This document shows positions 16,918 to 25,296 of a stretch of DNA of 64,000 nucleotides, in pieces. How positions within the stretch are numbered: the stretch's first letter is position 1; every line of letters begins with the position of its first letter. The position numbers were made by a program, and so were the translations under genes. This stretch comes from Bdellovibrionales bacterium. Lineage in GTDB: Bacteria; Bdellovibrionota; Bdellovibrionia; Bdellovibrionales; UBA1609. A model generated the notes under the pieces. That model did no database searches and was not told the origin of the DNA. It saw only the letters and a program-made list of their open reading frames with translations. The DNA lies in assembly GCA_016716765.1 (NCBI GenBank), contig JADJVA010000025.1:558001-622000 (forward strand). The letters are read 5' to 3'.

Positions 16918-18579
16918 ATGCTTTGTCATATCGAAAATTGTTTGGTCGCTCATCGAACCAATCTGTTTTTTTACTTCGGATCGAAGTTGTGTCTTTGGGT
17001 TTTGTTGGCATTTGGGACAACGATAGTGGGTCCAACAGCTGTCTTTGCTCAAGAGAAGGTATTTGTTTATTGTTCCGAAGGCAGCCCGAGCACTTTCAAT
17101 CCTCAATTGGCGGCCGATGGTCCAACCTTCAATGCAAGTTCTCGCATGATCTACAATCGCCTCGTCGATTTCGAAAGTGGTGGAACCAAAGTGATCCCCT
17201 CTCTCGCCGAATCTTGGGTCGTTTCGAAAGATGGTTTGGAATTCATTTTTAAACTCAGGCGAGATGTGAGTTTTCAAAAAACAGATACCTTTATTCCGAA
17301 AAGAAAATTTAATGCAGATGATGTCATTTGGTCATTCAATCGTATGCGTGACAAAAGCCATCCTTTCAATAGGATCGGTGGGGGTAATTACGAATACTTC
17401 ACGTCGATGGAAATGGACAAAATCATAAAGGATATCATCAAAGTCGACGAGTACACTGTGAAGTTTAAGCTCTCCCATCCGGAAGCGCCATTTCTATCTA
17501 ATCTAGGAATGGATTTTGCTTCTATAATCTCTGCTGAATATGGGACTCAGTTGTTAACAGCAGGCAATCCCGAAAAGTTGGACATTGAACCTGTCGGTAC
17601 GGGACCTTTTATTTTCAGGCGTTACGTGAAAGACACGCTGATCAGATATGAGGCCAACCCTGGGTATTTTCTTGGCCGTTCAAAATTGGATAAGGTCGTT
17701 TTTTCAATTACCAAAGACCCCAGCGTAAGATACCAAAAGTTAAAAACGGGCGAGTGTCAGTTGATTGCCGAACCATCACCCACAGATCTAAAGGCGATGG
17801 GATCGAATCCAAATATTAAAGTCGTGCAGCAGCCTGGATTAAATGTGGGATATTTAGCGATGAATGTGGAGAAGAAGCCCTTTGACAATGTACTCGTTCG
17901 TCGAGCGATACATCATGCACTCAATCGAAGTTCTTATATTGAAGCGATATATCTTGGAAATGCCAAAGTTGCGGTGAATCCAATTCCCCCTACGATGTGG
18001 TCGTACAATGGGGATGTTAAGGACTATGGCTATGATTTAGCCGCTGCGCGAAGGCTGCTGGAAAAGGCTGGTCTTGCGAAAGGTTTTGAAGTTGAGTTGT
18101 GGACATTGCCTGTGTCCCGTCCTTATTTGCCAAATGGGAAAAAAATGGGGGAGCTTATACAAGCCGATCTTTCTAAGATAGGGATCAAGGTGAAATTGGT
18201 AAGCTATGATTGGCCAACCTATTTAGCAAAAGCGAGAAAAGGTGAGCACCAACTGATTCAGTTGGGTTGGACCGGAGACAACGGTGATCCTGATAACTTC
18301 TTTGGCATTCTGCTGGGGTGTGCGGCGGTTGAAGCGGGTAGTAACGTGGCCCGATGGTGCAACAAGGAATTTGCTCAACTCATAGAAAAGGCAAGGTTGA
18401 CCACTGATCTCGCGAAGAGAACACAGTTCTATCGGGAGGCTCAACAAATCTTTAAAAGAGAGGCACCTTGGGTGACACTTGCCCACTCCACTGTATTTAG
18501 AGCGATGACAGATCGAGTTCAGGGCTACAGGCTAAATCCATTTGGTACAGAATCCTTTTTTGAAGTCGATTTAAAATAG
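16918..18579 (+). CDS. dppA: dipeptide ABC transporter periplasmic binding protein
   Basis: A 553-residue solute-binding protein of the SBP_bac_5 (DppA/OppA) family, exported to the periplasm. After a signal peptide ending in VFAQ the mature protein starts KVFVYCSEGSPSTFNPQLA, almost the E. coli DppA N-terminus as I recall it, and similarity runs throughout (MDFASIISAEYGTQL, GLNVGYLAMNVEKKPFDNV, GWTGDNGDPDNFF). This points to dipeptides rather than oligopeptides. The ATG at 16918 has GGGAG about 10 bases upstream; the frame extends to 16861, which would add residues before an already complete signal region. It starts 85 bases after ung and is followed by the permease genes. Confidence 0.92.
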   Translation: MLCHIENCLVAHRTNLFFYFGSKLCLWVLLAFGTTIVGPTAVFAQEKVFVYCSEGSPSTFNPQLAADGPTFNASSRMIYNRLVDFESGGTKVIPSLAESWVVSKDGLEFIFKLRRDVSFQKTDTFIPKRKFNADDVIWSFNRMRDKSHPFNRIGGGNYEYFTSMEMDKIIKDIIKVDEYTVKFKLSHPEAPFLSNLGMDFASIISAEYGTQLLTAGNPEKLDIEPVGTGPFIFRRYVKDTLIRYEANPGYFLGRSKLDKVVFSITKDPSVRYQKLKTGECQLIAEPSPTDLKAMGSNPNIKVVQQPGLNVGYLAMNVEKKPFDNVLVRRAIHHALNRSSYIEAIYLGNAKVAVNPIPPTMWSYNGDVKDYGYDLAAARRLLEKAGLAKGFEVELWTLPVSRPYLPNGKKMGELIQADLSKIGIKVKLVSYDWPTYLAKARKGEHQLIQLGWTGDNGDPDNFFGILLGCAAVEAGSNVARWCNKEFAQLIEKARLTTDLAKRTQFYREAQQIFKREAPWVTLAHSTVFRAMTDRVQGYRLNPFGTESFFEVDLK

Positions 18580-18645
18580 CCAGTCTGCCTTGCGAGTGGA
18601 TTGGTATGAGCATTTTTTGAAGCCAAACTGGCAAGAGAAACTATC

Positions 18646-19665
18646 GTGATCATTCGTTTTGTATTTCGCCGTCTTTTGATTTCAATTCCAACTTTGATTG
18701 GTATTTCAATTATTGCTTTTTTGCTGATTCGGGTGGTTCCAGGTGATCCAGTGATGTTACTGCTGGGAGAGCGAGGTTCATCTCCTCAAGTCTATGAAGA
18801 GATGCGTAAGAGCATGGGGCTTGATCGGTCGTTTCTGCAGCAATACTTGCAATTTTTTTCAAATGCGATTTGCGGAGATCTGGGTGTTTCAATTTCCTCA
18901 CATCAGCCTGTTTTGGAGGAGTTTTTTGACCGATTTCCGGCAACCGTTGAACTGGGCTTAATTGGGATTTTTTGGTCGGTTTTATTGGGGATTCCATTGG
19001 GGTTGGTGGCAGCTCTTAAACGTAATTCTCCGACGGATTATCTCTTAATGGGATCAGCTTTGATTGGGTATTCAATGCCGATTTTTTGGTGGGGACTGAT
19101 TTTGATTTTGGTTTTCTCTGTGACATTGGGGTGGACGCCTGTTTCCGGGAGAATAAGTCCCTCCTTTGACCTAGATCCCGTTACTGGTTTTATGCTCATT
19201 GATACCTGGCTTAAAGGCGGAGGGGGTGGGGCTGCATTCAGAGATGCGGTGGCCCATCTTGTTCTTCCAGGATTGGCTTTGGGAACAATTCCTCTCGCCG
19301 CCGTAGCGCGAATGACGCGATCAAGTTTACTGGAGGTTTTGCGTGAGGATTATATTCGGACAGCCAAAGCGAAGGGACTTAGTCTTTTCCGAATTGTCGT
19401 TGTTCATGCCCTTCGCAACGCCCTCATTCCTATTATCACGATCGTGGGTTTGATGGTGGGCTCCGTGCTGACTGGGGCAATTTTAACAGAGACAATTTTT
19501 TCGTGGCCTGGAATTGGCGGCTGGCTTGTTACAAGCGTCAATGCCCGCGATTATCCTGTTATTCAGGGAGGAGTTTTGCTGATCGCCGTAGTTATTATTG
19601 TGGTTAATATGGTTGCCGATATTCTTTGTCAAATAGCGAATCCTCTCACCAGGGGCAAAGGCTAA
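18646..19665 (+). CDS. dppB: dipeptide ABC transporter permease DppB
   Basis: A 339-residue inner-membrane permease with about six helices. The N-terminal FVFRRLLISIPTLIGIS and the RVVPGDPV segment are typical of DppB/OppB, and the cytoplasmic EAA loop with LREDYIRTAKAKGLSLFRIV is present near residue 245. It pairs with DppC to form the channel for the peptide delivered by DppA. The start is GTG at 18646. Its TAA overlaps the dppC ATG (TAATG), so translation is coupled. Confidence 0.93.
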   Translation: MIIRFVFRRLLISIPTLIGISIIAFLLIRVVPGDPVMLLLGERGSSPQVYEEMRKSMGLDRSFLQQYLQFFSNAICGDLGVSISSHQPVLEEFFDRFPATVELGLIGIFWSVLLGIPLGLVAALKRNSPTDYLLMGSALIGYSMPIFWWGLILILVFSVTLGWTPVSGRISPSFDLDPVTGFMLIDTWLKGGGGGAAFRDAVAHLVLPGLALGTIPLAAVARMTRSSLLEVLREDYIRTAKAKGLSLFRIVVVHALRNALIPIITIVGLMVGSVLTGAILTETIFSWPGIGGWLVTSVNARDYPVIQGGVLLIAVVIIVVNMVADILCQIANPLTRGKG

Positions 19666-20516
19666 TGGAATGGAAACATCTCTGGTATTCATTTAAGAAA
19701 AACAAAGGAGCGCTTGTTAGCTTGTTGCTTCTTGTGTTCTTGATCTTCATTGCCGTATTTGCTCCGTTCGTCGCTCCGCACAGTCCGAATCGGGTTTTTG
19801 ATGGAGCTTTTATGAATCCTCCTTTTTGGATGCCGGGAGGAAGTCATCAGTTTTATTTGGGAACAGACGATATCGGACGAGATGTTTTGAGCCGTCTTAT
19901 TTTCGGAGCTCGAGTTTCTCTTGGCATTGGTCTGATGGTTGTCGTGGTCACTTTGTCCATTGGGAGTTTGTTGGGCTTGGTAGCTGGGTATTGCGGAGGC
20001 TGGATAGATAGTCTTATTTTAAGGGGAGTTGACATTTTAATGTCACTCCCATCGATTCTGTTGGCTATAGTCGTCGTGGCTGTGCTCGGATCTAATCTTA
20101 CCAACGCAGTGATTGCGGTGAGTCTTGTTGCCTTGCCAAATTTTATTCGTATTGTGCGTGCAAGTGTTTTGTCTGAAAAGGCTAAGCCATACGTGGATGC
20201 GACTATTAGTTTTGGAGCGGGTCACGGCCGGATCGCTCTTCGAAATATTTTTCCCAATTGCTTGGCTCCAGTAATTGTTCAGGCGACTCTTGGATTTAGT
20301 GATGGAATTCTCAATGTTGCCGCTCTTGGCTTTTTGGGGCTAGGGGCTCAGCCGCCGACTCCAGAATGGGGGGTGATGCTTGCTGACTCTCGTTCCTTTA
20401 TCGAAAGCTCCTGGTGGTTGGTAACGGCCCCAGGTCTCTGTATTCTTGTCGTTGTTTTGTGTTTTAATATTTTAGGAGATGGTCTGCGAGACGCCCTGGA
20501 TCCAAAGCTCAGGTGA
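19665..20516 (+). CDS. dppC: dipeptide ABC transporter permease DppC
   Basis: A 283-residue second permease subunit. The soluble N-terminus (MEWKHLWYSFKKNKGALVSL) leads into a first helix, then a periplasmic loop with the family's LGTDDIGRDVLSRLIFGAR motif, and the C-terminal WGVMLADSRSFIESSWW segment. The start at 19665 overlaps the dppB stop. The ATPase genes dppD and dppF that usually follow are absent; repeat C begins 18 bases after the stop instead. The transporter must borrow ATPases encoded elsewhere or be incomplete. Confidence 0.93.
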   Translation: MEWKHLWYSFKKNKGALVSLLLLVFLIFIAVFAPFVAPHSPNRVFDGAFMNPPFWMPGGSHQFYLGTDDIGRDVLSRLIFGARVSLGIGLMVVVVTLSIGSLLGLVAGYCGGWIDSLILRGVDILMSLPSILLAIVVVAVLGSNLTNAVIAVSLVALPNFIRIVRASVLSEKAKPYVDATISFGAGHGRIALRNIFPNCLAPVIVQATLGFSDGILNVAALGFLGLGAQPPTPEWGVMLADSRSFIESSWWLVTAPGLCILVVVLCFNILGDGLRDALDPKLR

Positions 20517-20533
20517 ACTAGCGACGAGTGAGG

Positions 20534-20754
20534 TTTTATTGCAGCGCCAACTCGCAGACTCTCAGTGAATTTGTTGCGTCCAAGAGCGCCTGGCTGAACC
20601 AAATCTCAGGGGTTCAGGATCGAGTTCGGCTTGGTGCAGTGCTCACAACGTGAGCGCTGCTGCCGGACGCATGTTTGAAGATCCTGGACTCCTGAGATTT
20701 GGTTCAGCCAGGCACTCCTTGGAGTTTGGAACAACAATCAAGTGGGCCAGTTTA
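20534..20754 (+). repeat. intergenic hairpin repeat, copy C
   Basis: Core on the plus strand. Arms GGCTGAACCAAATCTCAGG and CCTGAGATTTGGTTCAGCC pair perfectly. Left end TTTTATTGCAGCGCC, right end GTGGGCCAGTTTA. It starts 18 bases after dppC; this is the only copy whose left end, not right end, faces the nearest upstream stop codon. Short open frames over it are not genes. Confidence 0.92.
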
Positions 20755-20885
20755 TACTTACTTGACCTTTGTACCTATCGGACGTTTGTACAGGAGGGAA
20801 AAATGCCTGAAATTGCAAAGAGTCTATCCACTTCAAGAGGAATTCTCTTAAATTTTGGAATATAATAATTCAGTTTGGAGAAACC

Positions 20886-22505
20886 TTGATACTTGCCGAT
20901 AAATTGAGAAGCAAGATATCTGATCGAATATTTTTTAGTAGTGACGAGCGAGGAATATTGGTGATCAAGCCCGACTCCGAAATCCTGAAAATCCTATCAC
21001 AAGCTCGCGTATGGTGGGAGCGTTTGAGTCTTCCTATCGTATTGGTTGATTTTTCTAGTCTGAAGATTATTTATGCTAATCCACGAAGTGAAGAGCTCAT
21101 CGGAAAGCCAATGGAAGCTCTTGTGGGACTGAGTTGGGCTTCAGCATTTGATACCGAAGCTGCAGCGACACTCAAGTCAGTGGGAGACCTATATCAGATC
21201 GATTTTGATGCATTTATGCCTACCGAATACAATCTGCGTGTTCTTCGGAGAAGTGGACGTGCTGTTCCAGTGATCTGTTCGTTTTCAGGATTGATTATGG
21301 AGGGGCGGAAACATCTATTATTGTCTCTTTTTGACTTGTCAAAAGACGAGGCCGAAAAGAAGAGATTGGCTGAAGACTTAAAATCCATCTACCAAATGTC
21401 TAAACTTGCGGACCTGGGAAGAATTGCATCCTCTGTCGCACACGAGATGAATAATCCGTTGATGGTGATACAAGGACAGGCAGAGATTCTTGAGCTTAAA
21501 GTTGCGAAGGGATCTTTGTCTAGCAAGGAGGTAAAAGGCATTCTCCATCCCATCTATCGCTCTATTGAGCGAATGACGCAAATTATTAGTCAGATGAGAT
21601 CGGCGGCACTTCCGGCGGGAACTGACTTGAAACAAGTTGATTTGACACAAATCATTCGCGACAGCCTTGTTTTGCTTGAGCCGCGAGCAAGATTTTTGGG
21701 TGTTGAAATTGATTCAAAATTGCCTTCTTCCATTCTGATTGAGGCCAATCAAAATCAGATGGAGCAGGTGATTCTAAATATCGTGAACAATGCCTTTGAT
21801 TCGATGGAAGATGAAAAATTTCAAATCAAATCGGGATTAAAGCTTCAAATTGAGGAAAAAGTGGAGGAGGGTTTCGCTGTAGTTTCAATTTATAACAATG
21901 GCCCAGCAATTCCAATTGAGTTTCAGCAAAATGTGATGAGTCCGTTTTTTTCAACGAAGAGTGTCGGGAAAGGGCCTGGATTGGGCCTTTCTGTTTCTAT
22001 GGGAATCCTGAGAGCCCATCATGGCGGGTTGAAGCTGAAATACTCAACTGAAGAGGGCACATGTTTTGAATTTAAAATTCCGATTTGCGCTCGGGTTGAT
22101 GAGAAGATGAAAGTGAAGGTTCTTGTTGTAGATGATGAAGTTTTCGTTCGTGATGTGCTCAATCAAAGGCTCCAAGCTGAAGGTTTTGAGGTTATTCTAG
22201 CTAGAAATGGAAGTGAGGCCCTGGAGGAAATCATAAGTCATCCAGATATTGCGGTTCTATTTACTGATTTGCGAATGCCAATGATGAATGGATTGGAATT
22301 GATTCGTCATATCCGAAGTATTATGAATGAGGTTCTCGTCGTTGTTATTTCGGGATTTTTAGATTCGCTCAATGAAGCAGAAGGTCAGGATCTTGCATTG
22401 ATTGACGAAACTCTCGAAAAACCATTTACTGGTGCGGAATTTCGTCGTGTGTTGGACTTTGTTCATCAAAAAATCGACCAAAAAAGAAAATTATCAGTGG
22501 CTTAG
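20886..22505 (+). CDS. hybrid sensor histidine kinase with receiver domain
   Basis: A 539-residue cytoplasmic hybrid kinase without membrane segments. Order: a PAS-like sensor (about 45-150; LPIVLVDFSSLKIIYANPRS), a HisKA domain with phospho-accepting His186 in VAHEMNNPLMVI, an HATPase domain (N-box QVILNIVNNAFDSM about 294-307; GKGPGLGLSVSMGI about 361-374), then a receiver domain with VLVVDDE (412-418), acceptor Asp461 in FTDLRMPMMNG and Lys512. The start is a TTG at 20886 preceded by GGAG at 7 bases. No partner regulator is adjacent; it is convergent with menG. The signal and output are unknown; a soluble PAS suggests an internal cue. Confidence 0.92.
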   Translation: MILADKLRSKISDRIFFSSDERGILVIKPDSEILKILSQARVWWERLSLPIVLVDFSSLKIIYANPRSEELIGKPMEALVGLSWASAFDTEAAATLKSVGDLYQIDFDAFMPTEYNLRVLRRSGRAVPVICSFSGLIMEGRKHLLLSLFDLSKDEAEKKRLAEDLKSIYQMSKLADLGRIASSVAHEMNNPLMVIQGQAEILELKVAKGSLSSKEVKGILHPIYRSIERMTQIISQMRSAALPAGTDLKQVDLTQIIRDSLVLLEPRARFLGVEIDSKLPSSILIEANQNQMEQVILNIVNNAFDSMEDEKFQIKSGLKLQIEEKVEEGFAVVSIYNNGPAIPIEFQQNVMSPFFSTKSVGKGPGLGLSVSMGILRAHHGGLKLKYSTEEGTCFEFKIPICARVDEKMKVKVLVVDDEVFVRDVLNQRLQAEGFEVILARNGSEALEEIISHPDIAVLFTDLRMPMMNGLELIRHIRSIMNEVLVVVISGFLDSLNEAEGQDLALIDETLEKPFTGAEFRRVLDFVHQKIDQKRKLSVA

Positions 22506-22529
22506 CAAAGCAAAATTTTGTAAAGAAAT

Positions 22530-23246
22530 TTATTCTACGATCCCTGTGTAAAGGTAGCTAGCGCCTCCAAGTAAGCCCTGGCAATCAATTTTTGAAAAAG
22601 CTCTACTCTCTTTCATGAGTTGCAAGAAATTTTCATTACTAGGAAAATGGTTTGATGAATGATTTAGGTATTCATAAGCCTGGCGTTTTTTTGTGACCAA
22701 CCCACCAATGAACGGAACAGCGAATTGAAAGTAGATACGGATGATCAATCCAACTATGGGTGTTTGATTGTTTCCGGTTTCAAGGATCATGACTCGTCCA
22801 CCAGAGCGAGTCACCCGGGCCATTTCTCTCAGGGCTTTTATCGGATCTTGAACATTGCGAATGCCAAACGCGATGCTTGTTATGTCAAAAAAATCATCTT
22901 GATAACCCAAGGCCATGACATCGCCTTCTGAGAATTCAATATCGACATTAAGGTTCCTCACTTTTTCTGAAGCGCGATCCAACATTTTTACGCAAAAATC
23001 GGTTCCAATGACAACTCCTTGCGGTCCCACAACTTCCTTAAAGGCAATTGCCAAGTCGCCTGTTCCCGTTGCACAGTCAAGAATATGATCTCCAATTTTT
23101 GCTTCGCTCCGACGGACCAGAGCCCTTCTCCATTTTCGAGCCACGCCGAATGTCATCAAATCATTGGCTCGATCATAGCCCTCAGAAATGGAGCTAAAAA
23201 GGCTCTTGATAAAATCTGGATTGGGACCTTCGGGATTTACTGCCAT
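22530..23246 (-). CDS. menG: demethylmenaquinone methyltransferase
   Basis: A 238-residue SAM-dependent methyltransferase (UbiE/MenG family) performing the last step of menaquinone synthesis, C-methylation of demethylmenaquinone. Motif I is LDCATGTGDLA, and the family signatures YDRANDLMTFGVARKWRR near the N-terminus and ITSIAFGIRNVQDPIKALREM in the middle are clear. In an organism with a full men pathway beside it, menaquinone rather than ubiquinone is the likely substrate. The start lies 2 bases after the aroF stop, so the two are co-transcribed. Confidence 0.93.
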   Translation of the reverse strand: MAVNPEGPNPDFIKSLFSSISEGYDRANDLMTFGVARKWRRALVRRSEAKIGDHILDCATGTGDLAIAFKEVVGPQGVVIGTDFCVKMLDRASEKVRNLNVDIEFSEGDVMALGYQDDFFDITSIAFGIRNVQDPIKALREMARVTRSGGRVMILETGNNQTPIVGLIIRIYFQFAVPFIGGLVTKKRQAYEYLNHSSNHFPSNENFLQLMKESRAFSKIDCQGLLGGASYLYTGIVE

Positions 23247-23248
23247 AC

Positions 23249-24052
23249 TTAGACCGACTTCGCTAGACGCCGACCAAGCGCGGAAAGAAGTCTCTCAAGT
23301 TGATCCATCAATTGATCAATTTGGGAGAAATCAATTGCTTGAAAACCATCGGACAGCGCTTCCTCGGGTGCATAATGTGTTTCGATGAGAAGGCCATCCG
23401 CCCCGGCGGCAGCGGCAGCGAGAGACATGGGAATCACCAAGCGAGAATCTCCTGTGGCGTGAGATGGATCAGCAATCACCGGGAACGAAGTGTACTGCTT
23501 AACGTAGGCTATGGCATTGAGATCAAAGGTATTGCGGGTGCTCGTTTCAAAAGTGCGGATTCCTCTCTCGCACAGGATGACTTGATCATTGCCTCCCTTG
23601 ATAATATAGTCAGCGGCCAACAGCCATTCCTTGATTAAGGCAGCAAATCCTCGTTTTAAGAGAATAGGCTTCCGAATCTGGCCAAGTTCCTTTAGAAGTG
23701 AATAATTATGCATATTGCGCGATCCCACTTGAAACACGTCAACCAAATCCATCATATCGTTGATTTCACGTGGGTCGGTAACTTCAGAAAAAAAAGCTAA
23801 GCCAGTTATTTTTTTTACTTCTTGAACAATAGAAAAAGCATCTTTTCCCATACCTTGAAAAGTTTTGGGACTGCTGCGGAGCTTGAACATTCCCCCTCTT
23901 AATGCGATAGCACCTGATTTTTTGACCTGGCTGGCAATTTTTAGGAACTGTTCCCTGGATTCGATTGAACAGGGGCCGGAAATAACTACAAATGGGTTGT
24001 GGCCACCTATCAAATGGGGCCCCAGCTTGACGGGCAAAGTCTTGTCATTCAT
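23249..24052 (-). CDS. aroF: 3-deoxy-7-phosphoheptulonate (DAHP) synthase, type I-beta
   Basis: A 267-residue enzyme condensing phosphoenolpyruvate and erythrose 4-phosphate, first step to chorismate. Family motifs are FVVISGPCSIESREQF, ALRGGMFKLRSSPKTFQG, KPILLKRGFAALIKEW, ILCERGIRTFE and DPSHATGDSRLVIP. It is the short I-beta type related to KDO-8-phosphate synthase; the GPCSIES and RTSP-like RSSP motifs favour DAHP synthase. The ATG at 24052 follows an AGAGGTGAG site; the frame opens up to 24136. Upstream of menG and divergent from menF, it could supply chorismate for menaquinone. No ACT or chorismate mutase domain is attached, so feedback control must lie elsewhere. Confidence 0.88.
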   Translation of the reverse strand: MNDKTLPVKLGPHLIGGHNPFVVISGPCSIESREQFLKIASQVKKSGAIALRGGMFKLRSSPKTFQGMGKDAFSIVQEVKKITGLAFFSEVTDPREINDMMDLVDVFQVGSRNMHNYSLLKELGQIRKPILLKRGFAALIKEWLLAADYIIKGGNDQVILCERGIRTFETSTRNTFDLNAIAYVKQYTSFPVIADPSHATGDSRLVIPMSLAAAAAGADGLLIETHYAPEEALSDGFQAIDFSQIDQLMDQLERLLSALGRRLAKSV

Positions 24053-24198
24053 TCTCACCTCTATTTGCCGATCCAACCCCCTGCGGAGAGGAGCTATTTC
24101 TAGAAGGATATTCGCTCTTTTCGGCTCCAGTAACATACAGGAAACAGATCGGCATCACCAGTCTTTTTAAAGATTGAGTTAAACGGTGGGAAGGGCAT

Positions 24199-25296
24199 AT
24201 GTCAAAGACAACAGCACACAGAGGCTTGGGACTGGATGAGAGTCAGGACCCTGATTTATTTGGATTAGGTACTTCTCAATCAGGAATTCTTTGCCCCTGG
24301 TTTGATAGTAAAATCATTGTTGGTTGTGATCTGCAAAGCCGAGAGGAGAGGCCAGAAGATGGCTCGTGGTGTTTCTATGCGCCCGACTTCTTTTTGGAGG
24401 GGGCTCGGCCCTGGTGGAATTTTAAATCGGTTCGGGTCTTGGAGCGGGTTCAGCTGAAAAGACCGGAGGGGACAGGCTGTGCATTTGATAAAGCTTGGAA
24501 ACTATCTAGTAAAACAGGATTTATGTCCATTTTTGAAGAACTGAAGGCCGCCCTCAAAAAGGGAGACCTGCAAAAAGCAGTTCCTGTTGTCACGGCTTAT
24601 CAGGAGGGAGTGATAACGAAGGACAAGTTGATCCATGTCCTATGGGAAATCGTCTCTCTCCGAGGTTCCCGGGGGGAGCTTTTTCCCTACGGATTCTGGC
24701 TTGAAGAAGAGGGTATGCTCGGAGCTACCCCCGAGTTGCTGGTGAGTCAGCGAAATGGAAAGATTTCCAGTATGGCCTTAGCAGGGACGAGGGGCTTTGG
24801 ATTTACAAAGGGAGACTTGTTGCTGGACTCAAAGGAGAGGTTTGAGCATCAGGTGGTGGTGGACGCATTGGTTGCCTCCCTCGAGGATTTTGGAATTTTG
24901 GAATTGAGCGAGACCTACGAGTGGGATTTGGGAAATCTCACGCATTTACGAACAGATTTGGAGTTGGCCGTTGGTCAAAATCACGCATTTCAGTGTATTG
25001 AACTTGTCGATCGTATTCATCCAACACCGGCCTTGGGTGCATGGCCGAAGGCTAAGGGCCTTGAATGGTTGAGAAAAAATCGGCCACAGGAGGCCCGGCG
25101 ATTCGGAGCTCCTTTTGGAGTCCGCTCTCCAGAGGGAGATTTTTTCTTTGTAGTAGCCATTCGGAATATTCAGTGGCATGACGGGAGAACCTGGCTGGCT
25201 ACGGGTTGTGGGGTAACGATTGAGAGTCAGGCCGAGAGAGAGTGGGCTGAACTTGCTCTGAAGCGAAATTTTGTTTTGGAAAACCTTGGTCTATGA
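24199..25296 (+). CDS. menF: isochorismate synthase MenF
   Basis: A 365-residue chorismate-utilising enzyme converting chorismate to isochorismate. The catalytic C-terminal domain is recognisable by ATPELLVSQ, ALAGTRG, FEHQVVVDALVASL, HPTPALGAWPK, APFGVRSPEGDFFFVVAIRN and GCGVTIES. The N-terminal region is shorter than in E. coli MenF (about 430). Being first in a men gene run identifies it as MenF rather than an anthranilate or salicylate enzyme. Its TGA overlaps the menD ATG (ATGA), so translation is coupled. Confidence 0.88.
   Translation: MSKTTAHRGLGLDESQDPDLFGLGTSQSGILCPWFDSKIIVGCDLQSREERPEDGSWCFYAPDFFLEGARPWWNFKSVRVLERVQLKRPEGTGCAFDKAWKLSSKTGFMSIFEELKAALKKGDLQKAVPVVTAYQEGVITKDKLIHVLWEIVSLRGSRGELFPYGFWLEEEGMLGATPELLVSQRNGKISSMALAGTRGFGFTKGDLLLDSKERFEHQVVVDALVASLEDFGILELSETYEWDLGNLTHLRTDLELAVGQNHAFQCIELVDRIHPTPALGAWPKAKGLEWLRKNRPQEARRFGAPFGVRSPEGDFFFVVAIRNIQWHDGRTWLATGCGVTIESQAEREWAELALKRNFVLENLGL

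Noticed and set aside
20650..20865. Open frame over repeat C running toward the kinase gene
   Set aside because: The first half is repeat sequence and the rest shows no coding features.
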